This document shows positions 22,690 through 33,751 of a DNA stretch of 64,000 nt, one piece after another (position 1 is the stretch's first letter; each line of letters opens with the position of its first letter). Source of the DNA: Leptobrachium leishanense (Eukaryota; Chordata; Amphibia; Anura; Megophryidae); assembly GCA_009667805.1 (NCBI GenBank), contig CM019064.1:268875662-268939661 (forward strand), read 5' to 3'. The position numbers and the translations under genes are program-made. The notes under the pieces are model-generated. The model was not told where the DNA came from. It saw only the letters and a list, made by a program, of their open reading frames with translations, and did no database searches.

Positions 22690-23215
22690 GTGCCCTGAGG
22701 GTGGGTGAGCTGGTTGCTCCTAACTCTCAGATGCATTCTGCCTTGCGCATGTTTCTCTGTCAGCCGATGAGGTGAGGTTTTTGATTGTCAGGTACAGGAC
22801 GGACCGCTTGGGTAGGGGCTTTCTGATTACTTAAATGCGATTGGGGTGATCGGGTGTCCTTTGGGCCTCACGCGGGAGTATTTGGCTATTCGGCCGGTTT
22901 TCACTGACTCTTTTTTGATTTATATTGATGGGGTTCCTTTGACTTGATACCAATTTCCTACAGTTTTTAAGCGATGCATTCAGGTTTTGGGTTATGAACC
23001 GGGGTTGTTTGCCTCCCATTCTTTTCGTATAGGCGCAGCGACTGTGGCTGCGGGTGCTGGCGCGTCGGACGGCATGATTCAGCGTCTGGGTAGGTGGGAT
23101 CAGATCGCTTTTGCGCTTAGGTTCGTCCTAACCTTTTATAATTTCAGGTGCTTCCCCAAGGATGGTCTGGATATTGGGTCATTCCTTCGTGCATTGGGCA
23201 GCCATGCGGGCTGAG
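22690..23215 (+). pseudogene. Tyrosine recombinase remnant (Ngaro-like)
   Basis: The readable C-terminal part has CIQVLGYEPGLFASHSFRIG then AATVAAGAGASDGMIQRLGRW: the HxxR motif (HSFR) and the GRW box characteristic of the YR domain of DIRS/Ngaro elements. Upstream traces include an AIRPVFTDSFLIYIDGVPLT-like segment interrupted by stops. The enzyme would integrate a circular DNA intermediate. The catalytic Tyr region is degraded or not identified with certainty. Confidence 0.75.
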
Positions 23216-23736
23216 CATCGGCCGCATGGCAAAAATCTTGGTTTCCCGGCGGAGGTAGCGGAGATTCACTGGTTGGAAATCCGGGGTTTGCGTTGGGCTC
23301 GGGTGTTGAAGGAATGCAATGTTTTGGCTGGGAGGGTTCCCAGGGAGGTTATTTTAGTTGTGCATGCTGGGGGGAATGATTTGGGGAAGGTTCGTTCGGT
23401 GGACCTGATTCGGGCTATGAAGCCTGCTGTTTTGCTAAATTTGGGGGATTGTCGCTGGTGTGGTCCGACATTATTTCTCAACCTCATTGGGAGGAGATGG
23501 CGGCCCCATGGGCAATTGACAGGGCCAGGAAGAGGGTTAACAGGGAGGTTTCTAAATTTGTTCGGCAGTTAGGGGGGGTTTCAGTCCGTCACACAGAATT
23601 GGAAGGCGACAATCGGAATGTGATTCGCGGTGATGGAGTCCATTTGACGGACATTGGTTTGGATATATTTTTAACTGGTTTGATGTCGGGGATTGAGGAG
23701 GCGCTGTCTGCGGTGGGGCGCATGGGCAGCCATTAG
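23165..23736 (+). pseudogene. SGNH/GDSL-type hydrolase of a Ngaro-like element
   Basis: Motif blocks of the SGNH fold: GHSFVHWAA (block I, nucleophile Ser), VVHAGGNDLG (block III, Gly and Asn) and DGVHLTDIGLDIFL (block V, Asp and His). The frame changes between about 23450 and 23480. An accessory hydrolase ORF downstream of the recombinase is known in vertebrate Ngaro elements; its substrate is not established. A host-derived esterase is unlikely because it directly follows the YR domain. Confidence 0.78.
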
Positions 23737-23939
23737 GAGACAATGGTGCCCCTGGCGTTGGCGTGGTTCCTGGACAGCGGTGCTTTAAAATGGTTAAGCC
23801 GCCTTCAGGTGAGGCATTTAACGAGACGAGCCCCGCTTGATCTCGGTCAGGCGGGGTGACGAGCTCCTGGTTTTGGATCGGTAAACTGCCTATTACATGG
23901 GTAATAGGGCGGATAACGGAGGAAAAGCACTGCTGGATT

Positions 23940-24230
23940 ACATAGAAACATAGAAACATAGAAAAATGTCGGCAGATAAGAACCTTTCGGCCCATCTAGT
24001 CTGCCCAATTACATGGATACTTTACCTGGATTTATCTTTTGTTTAGGATAGCCGTATGCCTATTCCATGCCTGCTTAAATTCAATTACTGTTTTGGCCTC
24101 TACCACTTCAACTGGAAGACTGTTCCATGTATCCACCACCCGTTCCATGTATCCACCACAAGTTTAAAAGATTTCTTAAAAAAAAAATTAAAAACACTCC
24201 TGATACGCGTTTCGCGAGTTGTTGACTTCC
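23940..24230 (-). mobile_element. 3' end of a CR1/Rex1-like LINE
   Basis: Minus-strand copy of the same 3' region found at 37560-37653 plus 46131-46249: AACTGTTCCA.., GCCAAAACAGTAATTGAATT and the end GGGCCGAAAGGTTCTTATC..TTTCTATGTTTC. A further 36-bp scrap of the same end lies at 24651-24686, beyond a piggyBac fragment. Confidence 0.8.
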
Positions 24231-24644
24231 TCAGTCAGTGTGTATGGATGTAATTATAATAAAATGTCGGGAAGGAAAGTGTCTGCCGCTTAATCTTTGG
24301 AGATCTCCTGATTCCAAAGCGGATGTAACAGGGGCCGGGGTTAGGATAAGTTGGGATATGATCTCAAGCATGAATTCTAGGAAGGGATATGGCTTTTGTA
24401 CTGCTGCCTGCTTGTAGAGCACGTACGCATTGAAAATTGCTATCTCGGTCAAATAGATGGCAATCTTCTTGTACCATGCCCTAGTCTTTCGGTTCACCAG
24501 ATAAGGCTGTATACATTGATCAGTCAAGTCTACTCCCCCCATAAACTTTCTGTAATCTACAATGCACTTCGGCTTTTCCAGTGGCTCAGTCCTCCCTCTC
24601 ACAGGCACTGGCACTGTACTTTCGTCGTGCACTGTAGATAGCAT
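24231..24644 (-). pseudogene. piggyBac-like transposase C-terminal fragment
   Basis: The open frame contains YRKFMGGVDLTDQCIQPYLV and NRKTRAWYKKIAIYLTEIAI, the conserved end of the DDE domain of piggyBac transposases (MGGVDxxDQ carries the last catalytic Asp region), then FLEFMLEIISQLILTPAP and LQRLSGRHFPS leading toward the Cys-rich tail, which is missing. The N-terminal two thirds are absent and the last residues run into unrelated sequence. It lies between two scraps of the same LINE end. A fragment, not a gene. Confidence 0.88.
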
Positions 24645-24689
24645 GTATACATAGAAAAATGTCGGCAGATAAGAACCTTTCGGTGGAAA

Positions 24690-26035
24690 TGGTGGAAATA
24701 TTTAATAAAGCTGTGGCCCATGCCCTTTCCAGTTAAGAAGGTGTTGTGTCTTCTTTATATTTAAGGGGTATGGGTCAAGGAGGTCCCAGGTTTAATCAGT
24801 CATGTGTTTTTGAATATTCTCATCAAAATTGTAATAATTAAAATCACCAACTTAAACTTCATTTAACAAGGAAAGCAATCTTTCAATTTGAACAAACAGA
24901 AGTAAATATTTTGAAGTGTTTATTTTAGCACTTCCTGGTAAAGAATTATTGCAATTTGAAAAGTTATTTTTCTGGTCACCACATTACACCACCCTAAAGC
25001 CATGCATACAATTTGCTTCTGGGTATCATGAAATAGTTTTGAAAGTGTGCATGAAATGAGCTGAATCTTCGCTAAAAGGAACAAGGTAAAATTAATATTG
25101 ATTTATTGGAAAGGGTAGAATAATGAAACAAGATATATTGCCAGGAGTAAGTATTAGAAGCTTTATTGACTATTTGCAAATGTTTTTATTTGACCTTTCC
25201 CATCGGCTTCACTTTGATAGGGCCTAGATGGATTGCTTGTTGTTTTTCTGATCTAATGTTAAAATTCCTCGCTAGGGTTATTTTTTTGTGAAGGTAAAGC
25301 AAAATGCTAAGCAACCAAACTATTATCCAAAAGGAATGATTTAATGAGCAGCAATGCCGATTATTTGCAATCATTTTTATGAAATCCAGGACATCGTTTA
25401 CAAGAAACCTTGGAAGAAATTGTTATTGTATTTTGTATATTGCCCATTATCTTCTGAAATGTCCTAAATGGAAAGATATTTGGACATCAAATGGATGGCA
25501 ACTGGTGTTAAGATGGATAATTATTAGCACAGTATTGCATAAGTATTTATTTTTCACTTTGGATGTCAACTGAAATAAAAAAAAAATTATTAGGATGTAA
25601 TGAATGCAATAAATCATAAAACCATGCATGGTGTTTTGATGTATGTGTTCTAATGTATCAATCCCTTGGAAAAAAAACAAAACACGTGATTTTGTAAAGC
25701 GGTATAGAATCTGTGACGCTATATAAGTAAAGGATAATAATAATATAAATTGTATTAGAACACTAATAGCATACAAAACAGGCATTTGTTGAATCTGTAG
25801 GGATTCCCATTATGGCAACGCAACTTCAAGAGACAGTGGGCTGTACGTGTTAGAATACTTCAATTATCAGACAAGATTTACTAATTGAGACTATTTACTT
25901 ATTTTCTGCCTGCAAAGAACTATAAATATAACTCATTCCTCCCTTTGTAATATTGAAGAGAAAGCCTTAATTGACCAGAAAAAAATATTGCACTGTGTCA
26001 GTATTTAAACTTTTTGGAATGCAACCCGTGATATA
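24690..26035. other. Unassigned AT-rich DNA
   Basis: No protein domains, TIRs or tandem repeats recognised. Could be ordinary intergenic or intronic sequence. A single CAGGGTTATTCAGAGA mariner-MITE end follows at 26036. Confidence 0.4.
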
Positions 26036-26206
26036 CAGGGTTATTCAGAGAGCACCAAAATGTCTTGGGACATTTGCATATACAAAACCTCCCCTAGAAA
26101 ATCTTTTGAGACATAATTAGACTAGGACAAATAATGGAATAAACATTTGCTTAACATTCCTAGACAAGACATGACAATCGTTAACAGTAAACCTCTTGCA
26201 ATCTAA

Positions 26207-26665
26207 GGCCCGCGTCAGACGAACGCAGATATCACGTCCGTGTTGCCGCACAGTTTAATGTCCGTCGTAGCATAGAATCATGATCAATAGAGACCCACAC
26301 ATGAAGTACGTGCACACCCAACTGCGCACGCACAATGCTCGTGGCAAACGTACGCAAGTTAGGCAAAAACGTAAAACAGCTACCACGGACGCGCAGAGTG
26401 CGCCAGGTCAGCGAAGCGTTCTGTGTGAGTGATGAGGAGATGTCAGTCGCAGCGCATTTGCGATGTCCAGCACCTTGACGCACAAAATGGCTTTTCAAAT
26501 CGTTATCATTTTTCATATTAATTTTATTTCCCATAGTTCCCTTTTTTTTCTACATCCGTCAAAAAAACACAAACCTTGTGGTGTCTACAGTATCTTCCGT
26601 CAGTACGTCTGTCCATTATGCACACACGCAGAGTGCGCTCAGACTGCGTTCATCTGACATTAGCC
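26207..26665. mobile_element. Harbinger-type MITE, family B
   Basis: Begins GGCCCGCGTCAGACGAACGC after TAA (26204-26206) and ends ..CATCTGACATTAGCC followed by TTAA. Shares CGCAGAGTGCG and CACGTCCGTG words with the copy at 58421. Confidence 0.78.
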
Positions 26666-26668
26666 TTA

Positions 26669-27689
26669 ACCAGCAGATAATGGGGCAGTGTTTGCCTGAC
26701 AAAGCAGATTAACAAACTACTCAAGCATAAACAGATATTCCTATCTGCAGATAACAACAGATAGACAAAAAAAATATTCTTACATAACACATCTCCGAAC
26801 ACCCCCGCCCAAACAACAGTACCCTTACCCTGCGATCCTGGGGTCCGTGACAGTAATATAAATTTGCCTAATTTTTAATTTATTCATTCATCATTTTCAT
26901 TAATATTGTTGGGACAAAAAAGTACTGTACTCTAGATAGTGTCCGATATCGTCTCCAAATAAAAACAGAGTCTGCCTTATTACCATACATTTAGACATGA
27001 TCTTTGTGTCAGGTACAGTACATGTGATGAAGATACATGAAAATGGCAGGTGCCCTGCTATTGGATGATTATTATCATCTTAATGAGAGTTTCTTGGAAA
27101 ATCATTTTTATTTAATTGTACAGTAAAAAAAATATTTGGGAATACTCCCAATGAATTTCTTACTGTAATAATCTATTTGTCAGGCCGATGTCGCCATCAG
27201 CTGGCAAAGTGGTGTTACTGCAGTTCTGAACTCGGCACAAGATCAGCTGGGGAGCTGTCCATTAGAGACTTTTCCCAGCTGGTTTTAAAATGTGTCAGCA
27301 CATCAGGTATCATGCCCATAATGCTAGAACCTTGGTGGCACCTTCTGGAGCCCAAACAATTTTCATTTGCAGTGATACAGCACAGTCCCAGATTGTGTTA
27401 ATATGCTCTCAGGCTGGGGTGTCTGCTACTGCTTACCATGTATGCAGGATAATAGGATAATAGTGGTTAAGTGAGGTCAGGGGCTCCTCCTTCCAGGTCC
27501 ATTGCATTCGTATAGGGTGAAAGGAGATTGAATGAGAATTTTGTTTGTCAAAGGAAAGGATATCAGTCATCTGCAAAAAAAAAAGGTAAGTGGGGTTTCA
27601 TTCATGTTGTGTTTAACAATGCAGAAACATGTATACGCAGTTATATTTGTGTGTCGGGTTTAAAATAAAGCATTTTTCATGCTGTGTTA
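26669..27689. other. Unassigned DNA with a diverged repeat
   Basis: The segment around 27130-27250 (AATACTCCCAATGAATTTCT and TGTCGCCATCAGCTGGC) resembles 36160-36230 inside a TTAA MITE, so it is probably a decayed relative of that element. The rest is unrecognised. Confidence 0.45.
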
Positions 27690-28132
27690 GGCTGGGGTCA
27701 GACTAACTCATTTTTAACGTGCGTTTAGGCACAGCTTAATCACGGCCGTAGTAGCAGCAAATGAAGGGCAATGACGGCCAATATATGAAGTACGGCTGCA
27801 CGAAAGTTCGGCCGCGCAACGCAAGTGGCAAACGAACGCATTTTTTTGAAAACGTCAAACTGCTAGTACTGACGTACAGAGTGCACTGCGCCTGCATAGC
27901 GGTGTGTGTGCGTGATTAGGAGACGTCAGACGCTGCTAATGTCCGGTCTACATAATGTCCAAATTGATTTGGTTACTCATATTTCTCGTTTTATTTACGA
28001 TCCGTAAAAAATCACGCACACAAATGCGCATCGTATGATCGCTTTCACGTCTTCCGTGAAAAAAATACATCGATGCGTTCGGTCGCACTTTTTTACGGAC
28101 GTCGTGAAAAATGTATTTGTTTGACCCTAGCC
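27690..28132. mobile_element. Harbinger-type MITE, family A
   Basis: GGCTGGGGTCAGACT at the left and TTTGACCCTAGCC at the right, with TTA on both sides (27687-27689 and 28133-28135). The most diverged family A copy of the window. Confidence 0.83.
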
Positions 28133-28266
28133 TTAGGCAGTGCTGTATCTTGGCGTAGGCCGACAAGGCCTAGGCCTAGGGCGGCAGTTTCCATTGAGGC
28201 GGCAAAAACAGCAGCTACTGTGTGTCAGTCTGGCCGGGAAGCCCAGGCAGTGGGTGGATTGTTTAA

Positions 28267-28338
28267 CCCTTTAAGGACCTAGGGTCTATAAAGTCAATGC
28301 ATTTATGACGGAACAGTTCTGTCATTCATCCTTAAGGG
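28267..28338. mobile_element. 72-bp TTAA-flanked palindromic MITE
   Basis: CCCTTTAAGGAC at the left and ATCCTTAAGGG at the right with TTAA on both sides (28263-28266 and 28339-28342). Confidence 0.7.
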
Positions 28339-28574
28339 TTAATAGGCAGCAGAGGCCTTGTTATCTTTTGTCTGGCTATCCATCATGAGTCTGACACTTC
28401 CTGGTGTCTCCTTGCAGGGTCTGGTCAGCTTATTAACCCATTCAGTTAAATGGAGAGAGTTGTCCATTCTTACTAAAAACATTTTGTTAAAACAACATTA
28501 ATGAAAAAAACTTCATTAATAAAAGGGTTATAAAATAAGGGGGAGAGGGCTATTACACTAGATCTTAATTAATA

Positions 28575-28770
28575 CTCCACCTTATAACAGTTACAGGCAT
28601 TTATAAAGCACCAACAAATTCCTTAGCGCTGTACAATGGGAGAGACAGAATAACAAATATACATACACTGTTACACACACTGAACAGAAGGAGGAAGGAC
28701 CCTGCTCAAGAGCTTACAATCTAAGAGGAGAGGGGGTGACACACTAGATGAGGCAACATAACACAAGATA
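28575..28770 (-). mobile_element. L2-like LINE 3' end fragment
   Basis: The minus strand has TTGTACAGCGCTAAGGAATT followed by TGTTGGTGCTTTATAAATG, preceded by AGATTGTAAGCTCTTGAGCA: the widespread L2-type 3' end of vertebrates. Confidence 0.7.
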
Positions 28771-29559
28771 AATCTATATGAGGATCCATAACCCGTTCTT
28801 TAAAAATACTTCCAAATTGTATGGCCATTTTAAGAGTGCAAAAAATAGCTGTATACAACACGTATCTCCTGCACTATCCAAAAACTGCTGGTTTCAAAAC
28901 CTAATAATACTATAACCTATCGCCTAGTATCCTATTATAGTTTTTTTTGCGGTTTTACTTAATTTGTGTAACACAGACATAAGTAAATCCCAGACTCCTT
29001 GTATTGTGTCCTCTGTGTGTATAATGTGTAATGCAGACCTATTGGTAAATCCCTAGATTCCCCTATACATTTGACGGGGAATCAAGATTATAAATAAAGA
29101 CACGGAGCCGAATATTATGCTTTACTCTTCCAACAGCAGCAAAGAAAAATTCAATAAAGCTTTGAAATTTTGAACAAAGGAAAAAAGGTTTCACATATAC
29201 AACTGTATAATATCACAACCAATCACTGTAGGGCAGTCCAACTTGGGCCAATCAGCGTCCAGCATCGGGTATATATCCTTCGACCTGCGTCACATTCATC
29301 CTCTTTTCTTGGATGCGAACTTTAACTTGGAACAGCAACATCGAAATCCAAACGAAAACTATAGAAGAACAATACGTCGCTATTGCGGACCTGAAACAGA
29401 AACAAACGAGAATCTATAGATTAGAACCCGAATATGCAAACGTCATGTGCAACCTTCAGGTGTGATTATATTTATCCAAACACAATTCAGTATATACATA
29501 ACAAAAACATGTCATGGGTAGGGCAAGATACTCAAAGTATAACATTGCACATGGGTGGG

Positions 29560-29662
29560 ATAATATTCGCCTCCGTGTCTTTATTTATAATCTTGATTCC
29601 CCGTCAAATGTATAGGGCAATCTAGGGATTATACACCAAGACACAGAGGCTTCATATTATGC
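29560..29662. repeat. Internal complementary region of the DIRS-like element
   Basis: The first half (CCGTGTCTTTATTTATAATC..CCCGTCAAATGTATAGGG) complements the left outer edge at about 29058-29100. The second half (GGGATTATACACCAAGACAC..TTCATATTATGC) complements the right outer edge at about 30742-30780. The junction is at about 29625-29632. Confidence 0.88.
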
Positions 29663-29689
29663 TTGTTGAAAGCTAACTAATAATAGAAT

Positions 29690-30683
29690 GCGCAAAATGA
29701 ACTATAGGCTTAAAATAAAATTCCTTAAAGGTTGACTCGTTAGACCAATTAGCGGTTTTCATAATATCTTCTAACCTGCAACCCCGAAAGCAGCCGTAGA
29801 GGCCGCCGCACTCCGAGAGGAGTGGGCCCCGAAAATAGAGGTGTCCACTCCTGCCTCTGTCATGAGCCATTTAACCCACCTAGCTAAGGTAGTGGTTGAA
29901 ACCGTGTGATACGGTTTTGTCATGGTTAGAAACAATCTGTCAAAGGAAGGAAGACGATATGGAGTCTTCACCCGTTCGTATTCCTGTAAACAAAGTACTG
30001 GGCATAAATTAGTTTTTTGTGGAAAAGCCGGATAAAATACCTGGGAAATGGCAGTTTTTGTGCGTCTAGATATGGAAAACAAAACACCTAGCGGAGTGAA
30101 GGATCGCCCCGACAAATCTAAAGCACGGAGAGACCCTCTTACAGGAAATTAGACATAAAAGCATAGTTAATTTAGCAGATAGTTGTTTAATTGATAACTC
30201 AGTATTGGAAGGCCACTGATCCAAAAAGTCTAAAACCAAGTTAACGTCCCATGTAAACGAATAACGGGACCGAGGAGGACGTTTCAACCGAATACCTTTT
30301 AACAATCTACAGACTAATCTATGTTGACCTACAGGGAGTCCCTCAATGCTAGGGTGATAAGCAGAAATGGCTGACCTAAAATTATTAATAGTACGATAAG
30401 CCCTGCCTTAAAGAGAGGTCAGAAACTGCAGAATGTCCTCTATAGGGGCTGAAAGGGAATCAACTTGTTTGCCCAAACACCAAGAAACCCAGCAGTTCCA
30501 GTAACAAAGGTATCGCTTTCTAGTACCTGGTGCCCAGGCGCTGGAGAGTAATTCGGAAGTAACCTCCGAAAGTTGACCGACAGTGTAAGATTGCCTGACA
30601 CCTTCCAAGCGACGAGAAGGTGGACACTGATTGGTTGTGATATTATACAGTTGTATATGTGAAACCTTTTTTCCTTTGTTCAA
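29690..30683 (-). pseudogene. DIRS-type tyrosine recombinase pseudogene
   Basis: Minus-strand segments in order: LLSSAWAPGTRKRYLCYWNC (N-terminal core-binding domain), LLKGIRLKRPPRSRYSFTWD, TMLLCLISCKRVS (region of the first catalytic Arg), then VKWLMTEAGVDTSIFGAHSS followed by RSAAASTAAFG (HxxR box) and NWSNESTFKEFYFKPI (catalytic Tyr in the FKEFYFKP segment). Three frames are used, so several indels are present. The enzyme would insert a circular cDNA without target duplication. Related to the Ngaro copy only at domain level. Confidence 0.82.
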
Positions 30684-31081
30684 AATTTCAAAGCTTTATT
30701 GAATTTTTCTTTGCTGCTGTTGGAAGAGTAAAGAAGAGTAAAGCATAATATGAAGCCTCCGTGTCTTGGTGTATAATCCCAGACTCCCTGTATTGTGTCC
30801 TCTCTGTCTATTATTATGTATAATACAGAAGTCATCTGTAAATTTGGAGGGGACCCAAACGTTTCCTAAACTTGTTGGCAGGCCTCTCCATGCAGTCTGA
30901 GCTGCACTAAGTGGATGATGGCCACTGCATTATAGCAACAGCCATCTTTAAAACCAGAAAGTGTCTGGCTGTTTAAACAGGAGGTGCGGCCTTGAAAGGA
31001 AGGAGTGTGTCCAATTTAATTTAGGGGGTACACGAGTTTAGTCAGGCCCTAGGGCAGCACAAAACCTAAATACACCTTAGG

Positions 31082-31544
31082 TGTACAAAAACCTTTCTGT
31101 AATATGTATTGCCTCTAAAATAAACAGCAAAAGAACAACAAAAAAACCCCATACAAACATTTATATGTATGATATATTTAGGATTTTACTTAAAAAATAC
31201 GGTCCTCAATGAAGGAAAATACATGGATTGCTCTCAAGTAGAACTGAGGGAATCAAGTAATAAAAGGAATCATTCTAAACAGATTCCAACTAGGAATTTG
31301 ATATGCACATATATAAAATATACACTTAGAGTGAGTAGCTAATAAACTATTCAGAACCCTTAATTTTCCTCACATTTTTTTTAATTTAGCAGCTATATGC
31401 TAAAAGGATTTAAATAAAAAAAAATTCACATCAGTCTACACTCAATATCTCAAAAGATTTTTTTTACAATATTGAAAATTGATTAAAAAGAAAATACTTA
31501 AATATCACATTAACATACATATTCAAAGCCTTAAGTCGGTGCAT
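31082..31544. other. Unassigned AT-rich DNA
   Basis: No coding or element signature seen. Confidence 0.4.
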
Positions 31545-31800
31545 CTGGATTTGGATAGTTTTTACCATTCATCTCTGCAGATCCTTTCACACTTTGTCAG
31601 GTTGGAGGGGGCCGTCCGTGGACAGTAATTTTCAGTTCTCTCCAGAGATGTTCAATTAGGATAATTTCCAGGCTCTGTCTGGAAGGCTCAAGGACATTCA
31701 GAGAGTTGTCTCGGTGTCGCTCCTGCATTGTCTTGGTTGTGTACTTAAGGTCATTGTCTCTTTGGAAGGTGAATCTTCAGCCAAATCTGGGGCTCTGAGC
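31545..31800 (-). pseudogene. Tc1-like transposase fragment
   Basis: The minus strand carries degraded C-terminal coding sequence of a Tc1 family: an ACAATGACCTTAAGTACACA segment (second Asp region), AACTCTCTGAATGTCCTTGA, ATTGAACATCTCTGGAGAGA (LIEHLWRE, the third acid) and CTCCAACCTGACAAAGTGTG. No long frame survives and the N-terminal part is absent. It ends in a short tandem repeat at 31784, so the break is repeat-associated. Confidence 0.8.
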
Positions 31801-32000
31801 ACTGTGCCGAGATGTGTGTGTGTGTGTGTGCGCGTGTGTGTTTTATGCTTTATTCCGTGTTCACCTCAGGTGTTGTATTCTGAGCACTGTGCCGAGGTGT
31901 GTGTTTTAAGATTTATTCCGTGTTCACCTCAGGTGTTGTATTCTGAGCACTGTGCCAAGGTGTGTGTGGTTTGTTGTATTCTTAGCACTGTGGACCAGGT
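31784..32000 (+). repeat. Minisatellite of about 65 bp with an embedded GT run
   Basis: Three imperfect units of TCTGAGCACTGTGCCGAGGT, GTGTG, TTTATTCCGTGTTCACCTCA and GGTGTTGTAT. A (GT)n run lies at 31812-31840. Confidence 0.88.
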
Positions 32001-32175
32001 CTTCATTGACACCTTCACTGTCATAAACCACTAGGTAGATGGATAAAAACTTTCCATTACACAAGCTGTAAAAATGTATGTACCTTCTATACCAGTGATG
32101 GTGCACCTTGGCACCATGGATATTTCGGAACGAGATGTCCCATGATGCTCTACCAGCCTTATGTGTGACTAAGTA

Positions 32176-32544
32176 CAGGGTTATTCAGAGAAAGGTGTAT
32201 CTCCAGAGAAGGTTTGGAGAAGTGAAAATTCTAGGTCCAAATAGCCAAACTGAAAAAATTCTCCCATTTATCTCACTTTCCAAATAGGCTATTTTGACCT
32301 TCAGGGCTATTCAGAGAAAGATGAAAACCAGGAGAACGGTCAAGAAGAGAACAATCTAGACCAAATAGACAATTGATTTGGAAAGTGAGATAAATGGGAG
32401 ACATTTTCTGGTTTGGCTATTTTGACCTAGAATTTTCACTTCTCCAGTCATTCTCCTGAGTTTCACGTTTCTTTGAATAGACATGCTAGAATTTTAACTT
32501 CTCCAAAAGTTCTCCAGAGTTTCACCTTTCTCTGAATAACTCTG
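32176..32544. mobile_element. Mariner-like MITE, one copy nested in another
   Basis: Starts CAGGGTTATTCAGAGAAAGG after TA (32174-32175) and ends CTTTCTCTGAATAACTCTG before TA (32545-32546). A second start (CAGGGCTATTCAGAGAAAG) occurs at 32302, so the interval is a half copy followed by a nearly complete palindromic copy. Confidence 0.75.
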
Positions 32545-32546
32545 TA

Positions 32547-33751
32547 AGTATCAAGGGACCTGTAGCTCCAAAACATCTGGGGTCCTGAGGTTCACCATCA
32601 TTGGTCTATACATACATTCTTACAACACAATCCAATGCTCATTTGACAGGCAGGCAAACATATTTCTCTATTGTATGTGTCGGTTAGACACACACGGACA
32701 AGAGTTTGTGACTGTTGCGAACAGAGAAAGCCGTTCTTTGAGCTGCAGCATACCGGCTGTAAGGTCTGGTATGCTGCAAATTAGGAACATGTTTTTAAGA
32801 CCATATGCAAACACATATCGTTGCATTGAATGAAATTCCTTTGCATTGCTCCAGAAAAAGACAAGATAGAGGATTCTCAATCTCAGACCCCCTGCAGGTG
32901 CTTTTAAAGAAAGCATAAAGCCGATCATGGTAGTGATTGAAGTGGTTGAGGACATCTCTAGATTTTGCTGCATTCATATTTTACCACAACACTTGTCTGC
33001 CTGCCAAAACATGATGCTACTCCCATGGTTGAGGCTGAACAGCTCAATCTCCCCTTCTTCAGATCAGATAATGTTGTTTTTCCCATGCTGAGTGTGATTA
33101 ATGTCCTAACACTATAGTCTCACAGCATTATAAAGTGCACTTGTCATGTGAAAAATATGATTGGGTCATTTGACAGAGATTATTTCCCTATATACTCGTC
33201 AGCATTTTCTTTGCTAGAATGTATATTTGAAAAAGTATGTAAATAATTCCCTGTTAAAGGTCATTCTGTCAGTTACAGCTCTTCATGCAGTCTGTGCACA
33301 CCATTGACTGTCAGCATGCAGAGGTCCAATTCCGCATCGCTGTGTGACAGCCTCAAGCTAGATCTGCCCACGGAGGGGGGGAAACATGGACCATGGTGTT
33401 ACCCAACACTGGATCAACATTTGCAGCTTGGCTGGAATAGCAGAGGAACTGTTCTTGTTAAAAAAGACACTACCACTTATGAAGCTGTAACTAGATTACA
33501 TGTGCATTAGAAACTCACCTTACAAAGACACATGCTGCTGGTCTTTTTTCATTTGAAGTAATTGCACGTAAAAAGGAAAAATATTTTTTTATCTCCTGTT
33601 TCCATTTTCTGGACTTTTCCCACGATGCAACATTTACCAAAGGCTTTTCTTTACTGTTCTTATTTATTTAATCTACAGTATTTAGTCAAGTTTTTTTGAG
33701 CATTTTTAAAACTGTGTTTTTTTTCACAGAAAATGGTGGAAGAAGGTGGTT
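32547..33751. other. Unassigned DNA
   Basis: No recognisable gene. Short ORFs at 32668-32973 on the minus strand and 33304-33510 on the plus strand have no motif I can name. Confidence 0.4.

Larger units (their letters stand above)
19385..23935 (+). mobile_element. Ngaro-like tyrosine-recombinase retrotransposon, decayed
   Basis: Plus-strand remnants lie in order: Ala/Pro-rich gag-like segment (20240-20677), reverse transcriptase (about 21100-21720), RNase H (about 21830-22200), tyrosine recombinase (about 22690-23215) and an SGNH-type hydrolase (about 23165-23736). Order and the hydrolase fit vertebrate Ngaro elements. Many frameshifts and stops. Terminal repeats were not resolved, so both boundaries are approximate. 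Confidence 0.75.
29050..30774 (-). mobile_element. DIRS-like retrotransposon, internally deleted
   Basis: Terminal inverted repeats lie at about 29099-29228 and 30626-30760 (CAGCAGCAAAGAAAAATTCA in opposite orientations). An internal complementary region at 29560-29662 fuses the complements of the two outer edges, the hallmark of DIRS1-type elements. A tyrosine recombinase remnant lies on the minus strand. gag and RT are missing. The flanking CCCAGACTCC-TGTATTGTG segments on both sides (about 28988 and 30770) suggest insertion into a duplicated host sequence. Confidence 0.82.
28138..31074. mobile_element. Probable hAT element hosting a DIRS-like insertion
   Basis: Left end CAGTGCTGTATCTTGG with CCTAGGGCGGCA. 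The right end is the inverted relative: CCCTAGGGCAGCACAAAACC then CTAAATAC. CCTTAGG lies on both sides (28131-28137 and 31075-31081), compatible with a 7-8-bp TSD. The outermost right bases are eroded, so the call is moderate. Interior pieces: a 72-bp TTAA element, an L2-like LINE end and the DIRS-like element. Confidence 0.5.
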
